This document shows positions 24,006 through 32,095 of a stretch of 64,000 nucleotides of DNA, in pieces. The DNA is from Myxococcota bacterium (GTDB lineage: Bacteria; Myxococcota_A; UBA9160; UBA4427): NCBI GenBank assembly GCA_029941885.1, contig JAPYTP010000008.1:1-64000 (forward strand), read 5' to 3'. The notes below the pieces were generated by a model. That model saw only the letters and a list, made by a program, of their open reading frames with translations, searched no databases and had not been told where the DNA came from. The first letter of the stretch is position 1. Each line of letters starts with the position of its first letter. A program made the translations under genes and the position numbers.

Positions 24006-25040
24006 ATGGACGAAAGCGGAACCGGTTCGCAGCCGGGACGCATCGCGTGCACGGCCGTCGGGCTACTCGGTCTCGTCGTGTTGATCGCCTCGGCGGGCGC
24101 GCTCGTCGCGCCTCCGGCGAGTGCCCAGTACTCGATGCTTGGCGACATCCCGCCCAGATTCGAATGGCGCAGTCGGGTAGAGACCCATTTTCGAAACGAG
24201 TTCGCCAGCAGGAGCGACGGCGGCGATGAATTCGACGCCTGGCGAGTCGGCGTCGTGGGCGAGATCGGAGGACCGATCAACGAATCGATCCTGATCGGAT
24301 TCCGTGCCGGGTACCGCCACACGAGTTACGAGTTCAATCTCGAAAACGCCCCACCGCCGGCCTACGGCACGACCACCCTGCCCCACGACCCCTGGAATCC
24401 GCTGAACACGGTCGACCTGCTCCCGAGTACCACCGTACTCGTCGGGTCGCGCGTATCCGTCGTCGCGGCCGTCCCGATCCGATGGGCGGGCGAAGCCGGC
24501 GCCCGCCGAAATGGCTTCACCGCGGGGATCTCGGGGCTGGTTCGCTGGCAGGTGAACGATGCGCTCTCGATCGGAGCCGGAATCGGAGTCACGAGCCAGC
24601 TGGAGGACGACGCGGAAACGTTCCCCGTGATCAGTCTACGGTGGCGGATCTCCGAGAATTTCGAGTTCGCAACCGAGGGCAGCTGGCTTCAGGGCGGCAA
24701 CGCGATCCTGTTCTGGGGCCCGAACGACGCGATTCGATTGAGTCTCTCGGCCGGCTACGAAAGGATCCGCTACCGCCTCGACGACCACGGAACCCTGCCC
24801 GACCGCGATGGGATCGGCGAGGTCACCACCGTCCCGATCGAAGTCGGTCTGCGCCTGCAAATCTTCGAAGAGGCGTTCCTCGATGTCCGCGCCGGGCTCG
24901 GCGTCGCAGGTCGCCTGCGCATCGAAACCGACAATGGGCGAAAGCTCTACGACCGGCAATACGACCCGGCTCCCCGACTTGGCGTGAGCCTGACCATTCC
25001 CTTTGGCCTACCGGATGCGCGGTCGACATCGGACCGCTAG
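24006..25040 (+). CDS. Outer-membrane beta-barrel protein (DUF6268-like)
   Basis: A 344-residue protein. The ATG at 24006 gives a signal peptide with core AVGLLGLVVLIASAGAL and cleavage near PASAQ; the upstream ORF-track start is inside the previous gene. The mature protein is a series of amphipathic strands with alternating polar and aromatic residues (GFRAGYRHTSYEF, GISGLVRWQVN, SLSAGYERIRYRL, LGVSLTIPFGL) of the kind seen in DUF6268-type outer-membrane proteins. Function is unknown. It converges on the GAPDH gene with a 49-nt gap. Confidence 0.75.
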   Translation: MDESGTGSQPGRIACTAVGLLGLVVLIASAGALVAPPASAQYSMLGDIPPRFEWRSRVETHFRNEFASRSDGGDEFDAWRVGVVGEIGGPINESILIGFRAGYRHTSYEFNLENAPPPAYGTTTLPHDPWNPLNTVDLLPSTTVLVGSRVSVVAAVPIRWAGEAGARRNGFTAGISGLVRWQVNDALSIGAGIGVTSQLEDDAETFPVISLRWRISENFEFATEGSWLQGGNAILFWGPNDAIRLSLSAGYERIRYRLDDHGTLPDRDGIGEVTTVPIEVGLRLQIFEEAFLDVRAGLGVAGRLRIETDNGRKLYDRQYDPAPRLGVSLTIPFGLPDARSTSDR

Positions 25041-25089
25041 AACCCAGGCGGAACCCGGACACACCGATCGACCGCGTCCGGACCGTGGC

Positions 25090-26559
25090 CTAGGCAGTGA
25101 TCGCCCGCTTCGGGAAATTCGGCATCACGATCCCCGCCAACTCCTCCAGACACCGGACGACCTGACGGCTGTAACCGAATTCGTTGTCGTACCATACGTA
25201 AAGCACCGCGTGCTCGTCCTGCACGATCGTCGCCTTCGCATCGACGATCCCCGCGAATCGGTTCCCCACGAAGTCGCTCGAGACGACCTCCGTCGAGTTC
25301 ACGTATTCGATCTGATTCTGCAGATCGCCCTCGAGCGAAATCTTGAGCAGATGCTCGTTGAGGGCCGCGACGGTCGTGCTCGATTCGAGGTTCAGACTCA
25401 TGACCGCGAGTGAAACATTGGGGGTCGGCACGCGGATCGCGTTGCCCGTCAGCTTCCCACCCAATTCGGGCAGGCATTTCGCAACGGCCTTGGCGGCCCC
25501 CGTTTCGGTCACGACCATGTTGAGCGGAGCGGAACGACCGCGCCGTTCCTTCCTGTGATAGTTGTCGATCAGGTTCTGGTCGTTCGTAAATGCATGAATC
25601 GACTCGATGTGTCCGCTCTTGATCCTGAACTCGTCGTTGACCGCCTTGAGCACGGGTGCGATCGCGTTCGTCGTACAGGAGGCCGCCGACAGGACGTTGC
25701 CTGCTTCGGTCATCCCGTGGTGATTCACGCCGTAGACGATATTCGGGACGTCGCCCTTACCGGGCGCCGTCAGGATCACCTTCGAGGCGCCGGGCACCGC
25801 GACATGCTTCTCTAGCTCTTCGCGCGTTCGCCAGATTCCAGTGTTGTCGACGACGATCGCGTCGCGGATCCCGTACTTCTCGTAGTCACAGTCGACGGGA
25901 CCGTTGGCATAAATCACGTGAACGAGGTTCCCGTTGATGATCAGCGCGTTTTCGCTCGGATCGATCGCGACCTCGCCCGAAAAGGGTCCGTGGATCGAGT
26001 CGCGACGGAGCAGACTCGCACGCTTCGCGAGGTCGTTGTCTCCACCGGGTCGAACGACGATCGCGCGCAGTCGGAGGTTCTCGCCGCCCCCCGTCTTGCC
26101 CGCCAGGATGCGCGCAACCAGACGGCCGATTCGGCCGAAGCCGTAGAGAACGACATCCTGCGGATTGGATCGGATCGAGGCCTTGCCCGTCGCGATGCCC
26201 GCGAGCTCGTCGCGAACGAAATCGCCCACGGAGACGTCGGTCGCGCGCCCCGTGAAATGACTCCAGAGATTACCGAGATCGATCCGCGAGGGTCCGAGAT
26301 CGAGCTCCGCCATCGCAGAGAGGATCGGATAGGTGTCAATCAGGCTGATCTCATTATCCATGTTCGAGCGCGACTTGCGATGCAGTTCGAGGATTTCGAG
26401 CGGTGATTTATTCACCAGCGAATGGCTGAACAGCGTCACGATCACGCCGTGTTCGCGATACAGCTCGCCGATGATCGGGACCATCGCCTCGGCGTTGCGC
26501 TGCTGCTGGGACCATTCTTGCAGGGTCCGCTCGGACTTCTCGATGGCCTGGTCTGACAA
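25090..26559 (-). CDS. gap: Glyceraldehyde-3-phosphate dehydrogenase, N-terminally extended form
   Basis: A 489-residue GAPDH converting glyceraldehyde 3-phosphate to 1,3-bisphosphoglycerate with NAD(P). The first 130 residues are an alpha-helical extension absent from standard 330-residue enzymes; a similar long type is known from Pseudomonas. The Rossmann motif GFGRIGR lies near residue 140, the active site is SAASCTTNAIAPV with catalytic Cys, and the C-terminus has YDNEFGYSRQV. The start is a TTG with GGGGAG 8 nt upstream; no ATG occurs before residue 26. It is divergent from the MFS gene. Given the extension, a gluconeogenic or specialised role is possible but not shown. Confidence 0.93.
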   Translation of the reverse strand: MSDQAIEKSERTLQEWSQQQRNAEAMVPIIGELYREHGVIVTLFSHSLVNKSPLEILELHRKSRSNMDNEISLIDTYPILSAMAELDLGPSRIDLGNLWSHFTGRATDVSVGDFVRDELAGIATGKASIRSNPQDVVLYGFGRIGRLVARILAGKTGGGENLRLRAIVVRPGGDNDLAKRASLLRRDSIHGPFSGEVAIDPSENALIINGNLVHVIYANGPVDCDYEKYGIRDAIVVDNTGIWRTREELEKHVAVPGASKVILTAPGKGDVPNIVYGVNHHGMTEAGNVLSAASCTTNAIAPVLKAVNDEFRIKSGHIESIHAFTNDQNLIDNYHRKERRGRSAPLNMVVTETGAAKAVAKCLPELGGKLTGNAIRVPTPNVSLAVMSLNLESSTTVAALNEHLLKISLEGDLQNQIEYVNSTEVVSSDFVGNRFAGIVDAKATIVQDEHAVLYVWYDNEFGYSRQVVRCLEELAGIVMPNFPKRAITA

Positions 26560-26715
26560 GGAATTTTCTCCCCTTGGAATGGGCGGAAATTAGATGATCC
26601 GCAGTCCCGCGAAAAGAGATCCGATTGTTGCGGGTCGAGCGGGCGCCAAAGTCGCACTGGCGCACTAGATTCCGCCCCCGGGTCGGATTCCGCGACGGCC
26701 GGTGGAGGGACGAAC
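26560..26715. promoter_or_regulatory. Divergent promoter region between gap and MFS genes
   Basis: A 156-nt spacer between divergently transcribed genes. It holds the Shine-Dalgarno sites of both TTG-started genes (GGGGAG for gap on the minus strand, GGAGG for the transporter on the plus strand). A locally AT-richer stretch near 26575-26625 is the likely promoter area. I could not define confident -35/-10 boxes. Confidence 0.4.
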
Positions 26716-27897
26716 TTGAGCGAAAACCAGGGCTCGGGAAGCGAGCGCGAGCCCAGAGGGAGCCTGGGAGTCCTGTTCAGCGTGATCGTGGTCGATCTGA
26801 TCGGTTTCGGAGTCGTCGTCCCGATCCTGCCCTTCTGGTCGGAACGCTTCGGGGCAAGCGGCGCTCTCCTGGGCCTGCTCCTCGCGAGTTACGCGGCGAT
26901 GCAATTCCTCTTCGCCCCGGTGTGGGGCCGACTCTCGGACCGAGTCGGACGAAGACCGGTCATGCTGATCACGATCGCCGGAACCGCTCTCTCCCTGCTC
27001 TTGCTGGGTCTCGCGGATTCGCTCTTCCTGCTCTTCTGTGCCCGTCTGCTGGGAGGCATCTTCGGATCGAACGTGAGCGTCGCGACGGCCTATTTGACCG
27101 ACGTGACGGACGAGGCCGACCGGACCCGTTGGATGGGCATGATCGGCGCCTCCTTCGCCGTTGGATTCACCCTCGGACCCCCGATCGGAGGCATCCTCTC
27201 CCGAGTGGGGCACGAGGTCCCGATGCTCTTCGCTGCAGGATTGGCGACGCTCAATCTCGCCTGGGCCGCCCTTCGACTGCGTGAACCCGAATTCCATGAG
27301 GAGCGCCCACAGCCCAACCTCACCAGTCGACTCGAAGTCTTGCGCGTACCCATGATCGGACGCATCTGCTTCATCTATTTCCTGTTCAGCCTGGCCGTCA
27401 CCCAGCTCGAGACGACCTTTGCCTTCTTCATGTCCCATCGATTCGGGTACGACGAACTCGGTGTCGGGCTGGTGATGCTCGCGATGGCGATCGTCATGGG
27501 CGGAATTCAGGGGGGTGGGATGAAACGACTGTCAGAGAGATTTCCTCTGCAGCGGCTCGTCCCCGTCGGGCTGATCATGATGTCGCTCGCCTTCGCCGCG
27601 ATTCCACTCTCCTCGACCGTCGCATTCCTGCTCCTGCCTCTCGGCGCAGCCGCGGTTGGACGCGGCATCTCGCAGCCGCCGATGATGAGCCTCGTGTCCC
27701 TCGAGGCGGACGAGGGTTCGCGAGGGCTGGTCATGGGCGTCTTTCAGTCGACCGCCTCGGCCGCGCGGATCGTGGGTCCGATCGCCGCCGGCATCCTCTA
27801 CGACGTCGGACAACCCTTCCCCTATTGGACGGCGGCGGGGCTCACCGCGGTCGCAGCGCTCCTCGCCCTCCGGATTCGCACGGACACGGACGTCTGA
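26716..27897 (+). CDS. MFS transporter, TetA-like drug/H+ antiporter type
   Basis: A 393-residue membrane protein with about twelve hydrophobic helices. The MFS motif A is intact between helices 2 and 3 (GRLSDRVGRRPV), helix 1 has the DLIGFGVVVPILPF pattern of the TetA/Bmr group, and the second half carries GPIAAGILYD, a motif-C-like repeat. It probably exports a small molecule by proton antiport; the substrate is unknown and no regulator is adjacent. The TTG start has GGAGG 7 nt upstream. It is convergent with the DUF928 gene with only 13 nt between. Confidence 0.92.
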   Translation: MSENQGSGSEREPRGSLGVLFSVIVVDLIGFGVVVPILPFWSERFGASGALLGLLLASYAAMQFLFAPVWGRLSDRVGRRPVMLITIAGTALSLLLLGLADSLFLLFCARLLGGIFGSNVSVATAYLTDVTDEADRTRWMGMIGASFAVGFTLGPPIGGILSRVGHEVPMLFAAGLATLNLAWAALRLREPEFHEERPQPNLTSRLEVLRVPMIGRICFIYFLFSLAVTQLETTFAFFMSHRFGYDELGVGLVMLAMAIVMGGIQGGGMKRLSERFPLQRLVPVGLIMMSLAFAAIPLSSTVAFLLLPLGAAAVGRGISQPPMMSLVSLEADEGSRGLVMGVFQSTASAARIVGPIAAGILYDVGQPFPYWTAAGLTAVAALLALRIRTDTDV

Positions 27898-27910
27898 GTC
27901 GAAGTCGCGA

Positions 27911-28774
27911 TCAGCGATCGGCCCGAAGCGCGTACTCGGCGATCTCACCGAGTTCCGCTTGCTCGAGCATCGCCGCACGTTGAAGTCGCAGCCTCTTGTT
28001 CCCCGGATCTTTGCCGATCGCTGAGAGAACCTCGTCGATCGCGTCGTACCAGATCCCCGACAGCGCGTAGGGCCCGTAGGCAGTGCTCGCGCCACGAAGG
28101 GAGCGTTCGAGGGAAGCCGTGATGCCGGTTCTTTCGATAAATCCTTCGGCCAGCGTGTCGATCGAGCGACGCTTCGCGTCCTGGACGATCGCGACATGCC
28201 AGCGGTAGGTCTTCCAGGGCTCGAGGCTGAGTCCGAACTCCGCGAGCACGAGCGAGTGGATCCCCCGACGAACGGGCGCGGGCACGGTCATTTCCAGCAG
28301 CGGATCGATCGAATCGTCATCCACCAACGTCAGATCGATTCGCTGATCCGTATCCGCCGACACGAACCAATAGAGCGTCGGCTGGGCGCGGGTCGTGAAC
28401 GCGACATGGTCTCTCGGCGCGAGTACCGCCACGGTCACGTCGCCCGATTCCGTCGTCAACGTGCGCGTACCACCCGCAGCCGTATTGAGCGCACGACCGC
28501 GATTCGGCGGGACGTACAAGATGGGACTCCATTCGTCCGCAGTATCGGGCGGCTTCGCTTCCACCGCCCGATCGTCGCTAGCCGGCTTGGATTCGTGCGC
28601 GGGTGGGGCCTCATCGGAGTGCCCGTCCCCTCCGTGATGATCCGCCGAGACGGCGTCGGCCAGCGCGATCGAGATCACGATGGACAACAGGAGCAAGGTC
28701 CGTGGACGTCCCGTCGCGCGCTCGATCGTGGCCCCCACCCATAGGCTCTCGTTTCCCGTAGTTCTTCTCGTCAT
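27911..28774 (-). CDS. DUF928 domain exported protein
   Basis: A 287-residue protein with a signal-like hydrophobic helix (LLLLSIVISIALADAVSA), a His/Asp/Glu-rich linker (DHHGGDGHSDEAPP) and a DUF928-type body. The body shows VPPNRGRALNTAAGGTRT, a domain strand LAPRDHVAFTTRAQPTLYWFV, PVRRGIHSLVLAEFGLSLEPWKTYRWHVAIVQ and a following GFIERT, the order seen in this family. Its ATG overlaps the stop of the CHASE2 cyclase gene (ATGA), so the two are translationally coupled. DUF928 genes are recurrently found beside CHASE2 signalling proteins. The molecular role is unknown; a periplasmic partner that modulates the cyclase sensor is a plausible inference. Confidence 0.82.
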   Translation of the reverse strand: MTRRTTGNESLWVGATIERATGRPRTLLLLSIVISIALADAVSADHHGGDGHSDEAPPAHESKPASDDRAVEAKPPDTADEWSPILYVPPNRGRALNTAAGGTRTLTTESGDVTVAVLAPRDHVAFTTRAQPTLYWFVSADTDQRIDLTLVDDDSIDPLLEMTVPAPVRRGIHSLVLAEFGLSLEPWKTYRWHVAIVQDAKRRSIDTLAEGFIERTGITASLERSLRGASTAYGPYALSGIWYDAIDEVLSAIGKDPGNKRLRLQRAAMLEQAELGEIAEYALRADR

Positions 28775-30717
28775 TCGTCTTCCTCCCCCGTGCTCCGGCG
28801 ACCCACGCCGATCACACGGTAGATCTTCAACGGATCGGCCTTGCCTTTGACGGCATGGGCGCCGAGATCCATGACCTCGAATTCCTCGCCGATCGCGTTT
28901 CTCGTGCGCTCGCCAATCAGGACCCGCTGAAGCGCGGTCTCTTGATCAAAATCGAGTTGGCCGCCGATCGCTTCGAGTCGGGCGGCGGAGTTGATGGTGT
29001 CCCCGACGGACGTGTATTTCATCCGCTCGCCACTCCCGATCGAGCCCACCACGGCGATCCCCGTGAAGAGCCCGATCCGCTGACGTCCGACGGGCCAGCC
29101 GCGGCGCGTCCACTCCGCGTTCAGCCGCTCGAGGACTTCGCCCATCTCGACCGCACAGCGCACCGCGCGTTTCGCGTCCTCGGCGATCTCTTCCGCACTC
29201 CGGCTGGGGATCGGCACCCCGAAATTCGCCTTGATGCCGTCCCCCACATAATCATCGACGTGGCCGTCGTGGGACTCGATGACTCGCGTCATCGCATCCA
29301 TGTATGAATCGATCCACTCCATCAGGTCGACGGGTTCCATTTTCTCGGAGGCCGCGGTGTAGCCCTTGAGATCGGAGAGGAGCGCCGTGATCGTCGTCCT
29401 CTGTGGGCGCGGGCGTCCGCCATCCATGAAAAGGTCCCGCTGGCTCCAGAGTTCATCGGCCACGCGCCTCGAGTTGAAGCGCCGGAAGAGCGACATCAGC
29501 TGGTGTTGTTCGCGGGCTTCGCGTCGCGCGCGGTCACCCGCGGCGAATCCGCCAGCGGAGAGCCAGGCAAGTGCCGGAGCGACCGTCGGGACCCAGAATC
29601 CTGAGGCGAAAAGCCAGGCCGATGCCAGGGTCAGCACGATCAGTCCAACAACGAATGCCGGGATCGCCCAACCGAGGGAAGCGAGTGCCGCCGAGAGTGC
29701 GATGCCGGCCAGGCCCCAGCCGATCACCCATCCCGTTTCGGCCCACTCGTTCCAATCCTGTCGCACGCCGGTTTCCGTTCGAGCCATCCGAATCAGCTGG
29801 TCCGTGACCTGCGCATGAATACGAAGACCCTTTACGGCCCGACCCGGCTGGTGGGGGGCGTTGAAGTCGTCCTTCACACTGGGTGCGTCCGTGCCGAGGA
29901 CGACGACCCGCCCGCGCACTCGATCGGCGTCGAGATTGCCCTCCACGAGTTCCTGGAAGCGGAGGGTCTCGATCGATACCTCGTCCCTCGCGTAGTCGAG
30001 CAGGAATTGGTAGCCACCGGAGTCCAGTCCGGCATAGGCCCCGAAGTCCGTTTCCAGGGGCGGGAGCGTCGTCTCCCCGAGCCGGATCCATTCCTCGCGC
30101 TCGGGCGCGGGACCCAACCCGATTCTGTCACGAGCCAGGAAGAGCAGAGCCAGGCGTAGACTCAGTGATTGGTGAGCGTCCCCCGCATCGTCCCATGCAA
30201 ACACATAACCACGTCGAACGACTCGGCCGACGTCCATCAAGAGGTTGTTGAATCCGATCTGGTCCGCGGGGGCGAAGCTCGGCGCGGGGATGTCGCGCTG
30301 GTCCGCGGAGGCGAGCAGTTCGCTCACGATGAATCGCGGCTCATTGGCGACGACCTCTGCCAGCGCCGCCCAGCCCGCAAGATCAACCGGATTGTCGCTC
30401 GCGGGGCCATCCCGATAGAGGTCGATGCCCACTGCGGCCACGCCCGCGTCAGCGAGCTGCGAGAGGGAGCGGGCGAGAATTGCGTCGGGAATCGGGTAGC
30501 CGTAGCGATCGAACTCCGCCTCACCGATCGCGATCGTAACGACGGGGGAGGCCGAATGCGCAAGGCCGATATTGCGCTGGACGAGGCGGTCGTGGATCGA
30601 GAGTTCGAGTCCCTCGAGGACCCCGCCGGCGCGCAGCCCCAGGCACACGACGATCGCCGCCAATCCGAGCAGGATGCCAGGCGTGCGCTGATTCAACGTC
30701 TGGAAGTCCCCGACCAT
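28771..30717 (-). CDS. CHASE2-domain adenylate/guanylate cyclase
   Basis: A 648-residue class III nucleotide cyclase. An N-terminal helix is followed by an extracytoplasmic CHASE2 sensor (about 35-320, opening LELSIHDRLVQRN and including VAAVGIDLYRD and RVVVLGTDAPSVKD). Three transmembrane helices (about 335-405) lead to the cyclase domain (about 440-630). Both metal-binding aspartates are present (TALLSDLKGYT and DDYVGDGIKANFG), with KYTSVGDTINSAARLE as the transition-state region. It should make cAMP or cGMP in response to a periplasmic signal. It is coupled to the downstream DUF928 gene and is divergent from pheS across a 361-nt spacer. Confidence 0.93.
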   Translation of the reverse strand: MVGDFQTLNQRTPGILLGLAAIVVCLGLRAGGVLEGLELSIHDRLVQRNIGLAHSASPVVTIAIGEAEFDRYGYPIPDAILARSLSQLADAGVAAVGIDLYRDGPASDNPVDLAGWAALAEVVANEPRFIVSELLASADQRDIPAPSFAPADQIGFNNLLMDVGRVVRRGYVFAWDDAGDAHQSLSLRLALLFLARDRIGLGPAPEREEWIRLGETTLPPLETDFGAYAGLDSGGYQFLLDYARDEVSIETLRFQELVEGNLDADRVRGRVVVLGTDAPSVKDDFNAPHQPGRAVKGLRIHAQVTDQLIRMARTETGVRQDWNEWAETGWVIGWGLAGIALSAALASLGWAIPAFVVGLIVLTLASAWLFASGFWVPTVAPALAWLSAGGFAAGDRARREAREQHQLMSLFRRFNSRRVADELWSQRDLFMDGGRPRPQRTTITALLSDLKGYTAASEKMEPVDLMEWIDSYMDAMTRVIESHDGHVDDYVGDGIKANFGVPIPSRSAEEIAEDAKRAVRCAVEMGEVLERLNAEWTRRGWPVGRQRIGLFTGIAVVGSIGSGERMKYTSVGDTINSAARLEAIGGQLDFDQETALQRVLIGERTRNAIGEEFEVMDLGAHAVKGKADPLKIYRVIGVGRRSTGEEDE

Positions 30718-31078
30718 GGCGCTCGATTCCTTTCTCCGACCGAAACAGGTCTTCGCGTACGTTCCATAGGATCGGCGGTCTCCGTTTCCCGGCTGTGAAG
30801 GGCTTCACAGAGCGTTGGAGATTTCGAGAATGAGGGAGCGTGCCCCCTCGGCGCAACGCAACGATAGCAATCGGGGCCCGCCGAATTCGAGCCGCAGCTT
30901 TCGCCCCGACGAGCCCCAAAACGTCGTGAATTCGGTAACCTCCGCCGATCCCGCCGAAGGGCGGCCCCCCATCGAAGACTCCGGCTCGACAGGCACGGAC
31001 GAGTTCAGAACGAAATCGGCCCCGCAGCCGCTACGACCCCCTACGACCCCCTACGACCCCCTACGAGAGGAAGCAACG
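30718..31078. promoter_or_regulatory. Divergent spacer between cyclase and pheS, with hairpin
   Basis: This 361-nt region contains no convincing gene; the ORF-track extension of pheS through it is Arg/Pro/Ser-rich and non-homologous. It holds a small perfect hairpin CTGTGAA-GGGC-TTCACAG (30793-30810), which could be an operator or a leader stem, and a 10-bp tandem repeat close to pheS (listed separately). I looked for a phenylalanine-codon-rich leader peptide or T-box features and saw none. Promoters for both flanking operons should lie here. Confidence 0.45.
31031..31066 (+). repeat. 10-bp tandem repeat in the pheS leader
   Basis: CTACGACCCC is repeated three times perfectly and a fourth copy begins (CTACGA), giving about 3.6 units. 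The array ends just before the GAGAGGAAG Shine-Dalgarno of pheS. Such arrays can vary in copy number by slipped-strand mispairing; here a change would alter the distance between promoter and ribosome site, not the protein. Confidence 0.8.
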
Positions 31079-32095
31079 ATGGATCCCGAAACCACACTCG
31101 AGGCTGCGCGAGAGCGCATCGCAGAGTGTGAGGACTCGGCCGCGCTGAAGGACCTCGAGCGGGAGTACGTCGGCAAGAAAGGCGTCGTCGCCGGCATGCT
31201 CTCGGAGATTCCCAAGCTCGCCGCGGAGGCCCGAAAGGAGCACGGTCAGAAGGCGAATATCCTCAAACGATCGATTCTCGAAGCGATCGCCGCGCGTCAA
31301 TCCGAATTCGACGCGTCCGTACTCGATGCCGCGCGCAAAGCGGATGATTTCGATCCGACCCTGCCACCCCCGATCGCAACGCGAGGCAGCCTGCACCCGA
31401 TCACCCAGGTCACCCGCGAACTCGAAGACCTCTTCGTCTCGATGGGCTATGAGGTCCTCGACGGTCCCGAGGTCGAACTCGACCACTACAACTTCGAAGC
31501 GCTGAACATCACCAAGGATCACCCGGCCCGCGATTCGCAGGACACTTTCTACTGCGACGAAGTCGGTCGACTCGTGCTTCGCACCCACACTTCCCCCGTC
31601 CAGGTGCGCGCGATGGAGAAGCGCAAACCGCCCTTTCGCGTCATCGCCCCCGGTCGCGTCTTCCGGCAGGAGACGACGGACGCGAGTCACGACCACACCT
31701 TCTATCAGATGGAGGGACTCGTCGTCGGCAAGGACATCTCCGTCGCGCATCTGATCGGTGCCATGAAGACCCTGCTGCGCGGAATTTTCGGACGCGATCT
31801 CGACGTTCGGCTGCGGCCCGGGCATTTCCCCTTCGTCGAGCCCGGCTTCGAACTCGATGCGCGCTGTCCATTCTGCCAGGATGGTTGCAGCGTCTGCAAG
31901 AAGACCACGTGGATCGAGCTTCTGCCCTGCGGCCTGATCCATCCGAACGTGCTCGTGGCGGGCGGGATCGATCCCGAGGAATGGAGCGGCTTCGCTTTCG
32001 GCCTCGGGCTCTCTCGCCTCGTCATGCTCCGACATAACATCGATGATGTTCGTTGTCTACTGGACGGCGACATCCGCTTCCTGGAGCAGTTCTGA
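31079..32095 (+). CDS. pheS: Phenylalanine--tRNA ligase alpha subunit
   Basis: A 338-residue class IIc synthetase subunit that charges tRNA-Phe as an alpha2-beta2 complex. The ATG at 31079 has GAGAGGAAG upstream; the ORF track's earlier start adds 88 non-homologous residues. An N-terminal coiled coil (about 1-85) binds tRNA. Catalytic motif 2 is APGRVFRQETTDASHDHTFYQMEG and motif 3 is GLGLSRLVMLRHNIDD. An insertion CPFCQDGCSVCKK carries four cysteines as in the presumed zinc-binding subset of PheS. Its stop overlaps the pheT start (TGATG), so the subunits are coupled. Confidence 0.98.
   Translation: MDPETTLEAARERIAECEDSAALKDLEREYVGKKGVVAGMLSEIPKLAAEARKEHGQKANILKRSILEAIAARQSEFDASVLDAARKADDFDPTLPPPIATRGSLHPITQVTRELEDLFVSMGYEVLDGPEVELDHYNFEALNITKDHPARDSQDTFYCDEVGRLVLRTHTSPVQVRAMEKRKPPFRVIAPGRVFRQETTDASHDHTFYQMEGLVVGKDISVAHLIGAMKTLLRGIFGRDLDVRLRPGHFPFVEPGFELDARCPFCQDGCSVCKKTTWIELLPCGLIHPNVLVAGGIDPEEWSGFAFGLGLSRLVMLRHNIDDVRCLLDGDIRFLEQF

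Noticed and set aside
30718-31078. T-box or phenylalanine attenuator before pheS
   Set aside because: There is no Phe-codon-rich leader peptide, no T-box consensus and no terminator/antiterminator pair.
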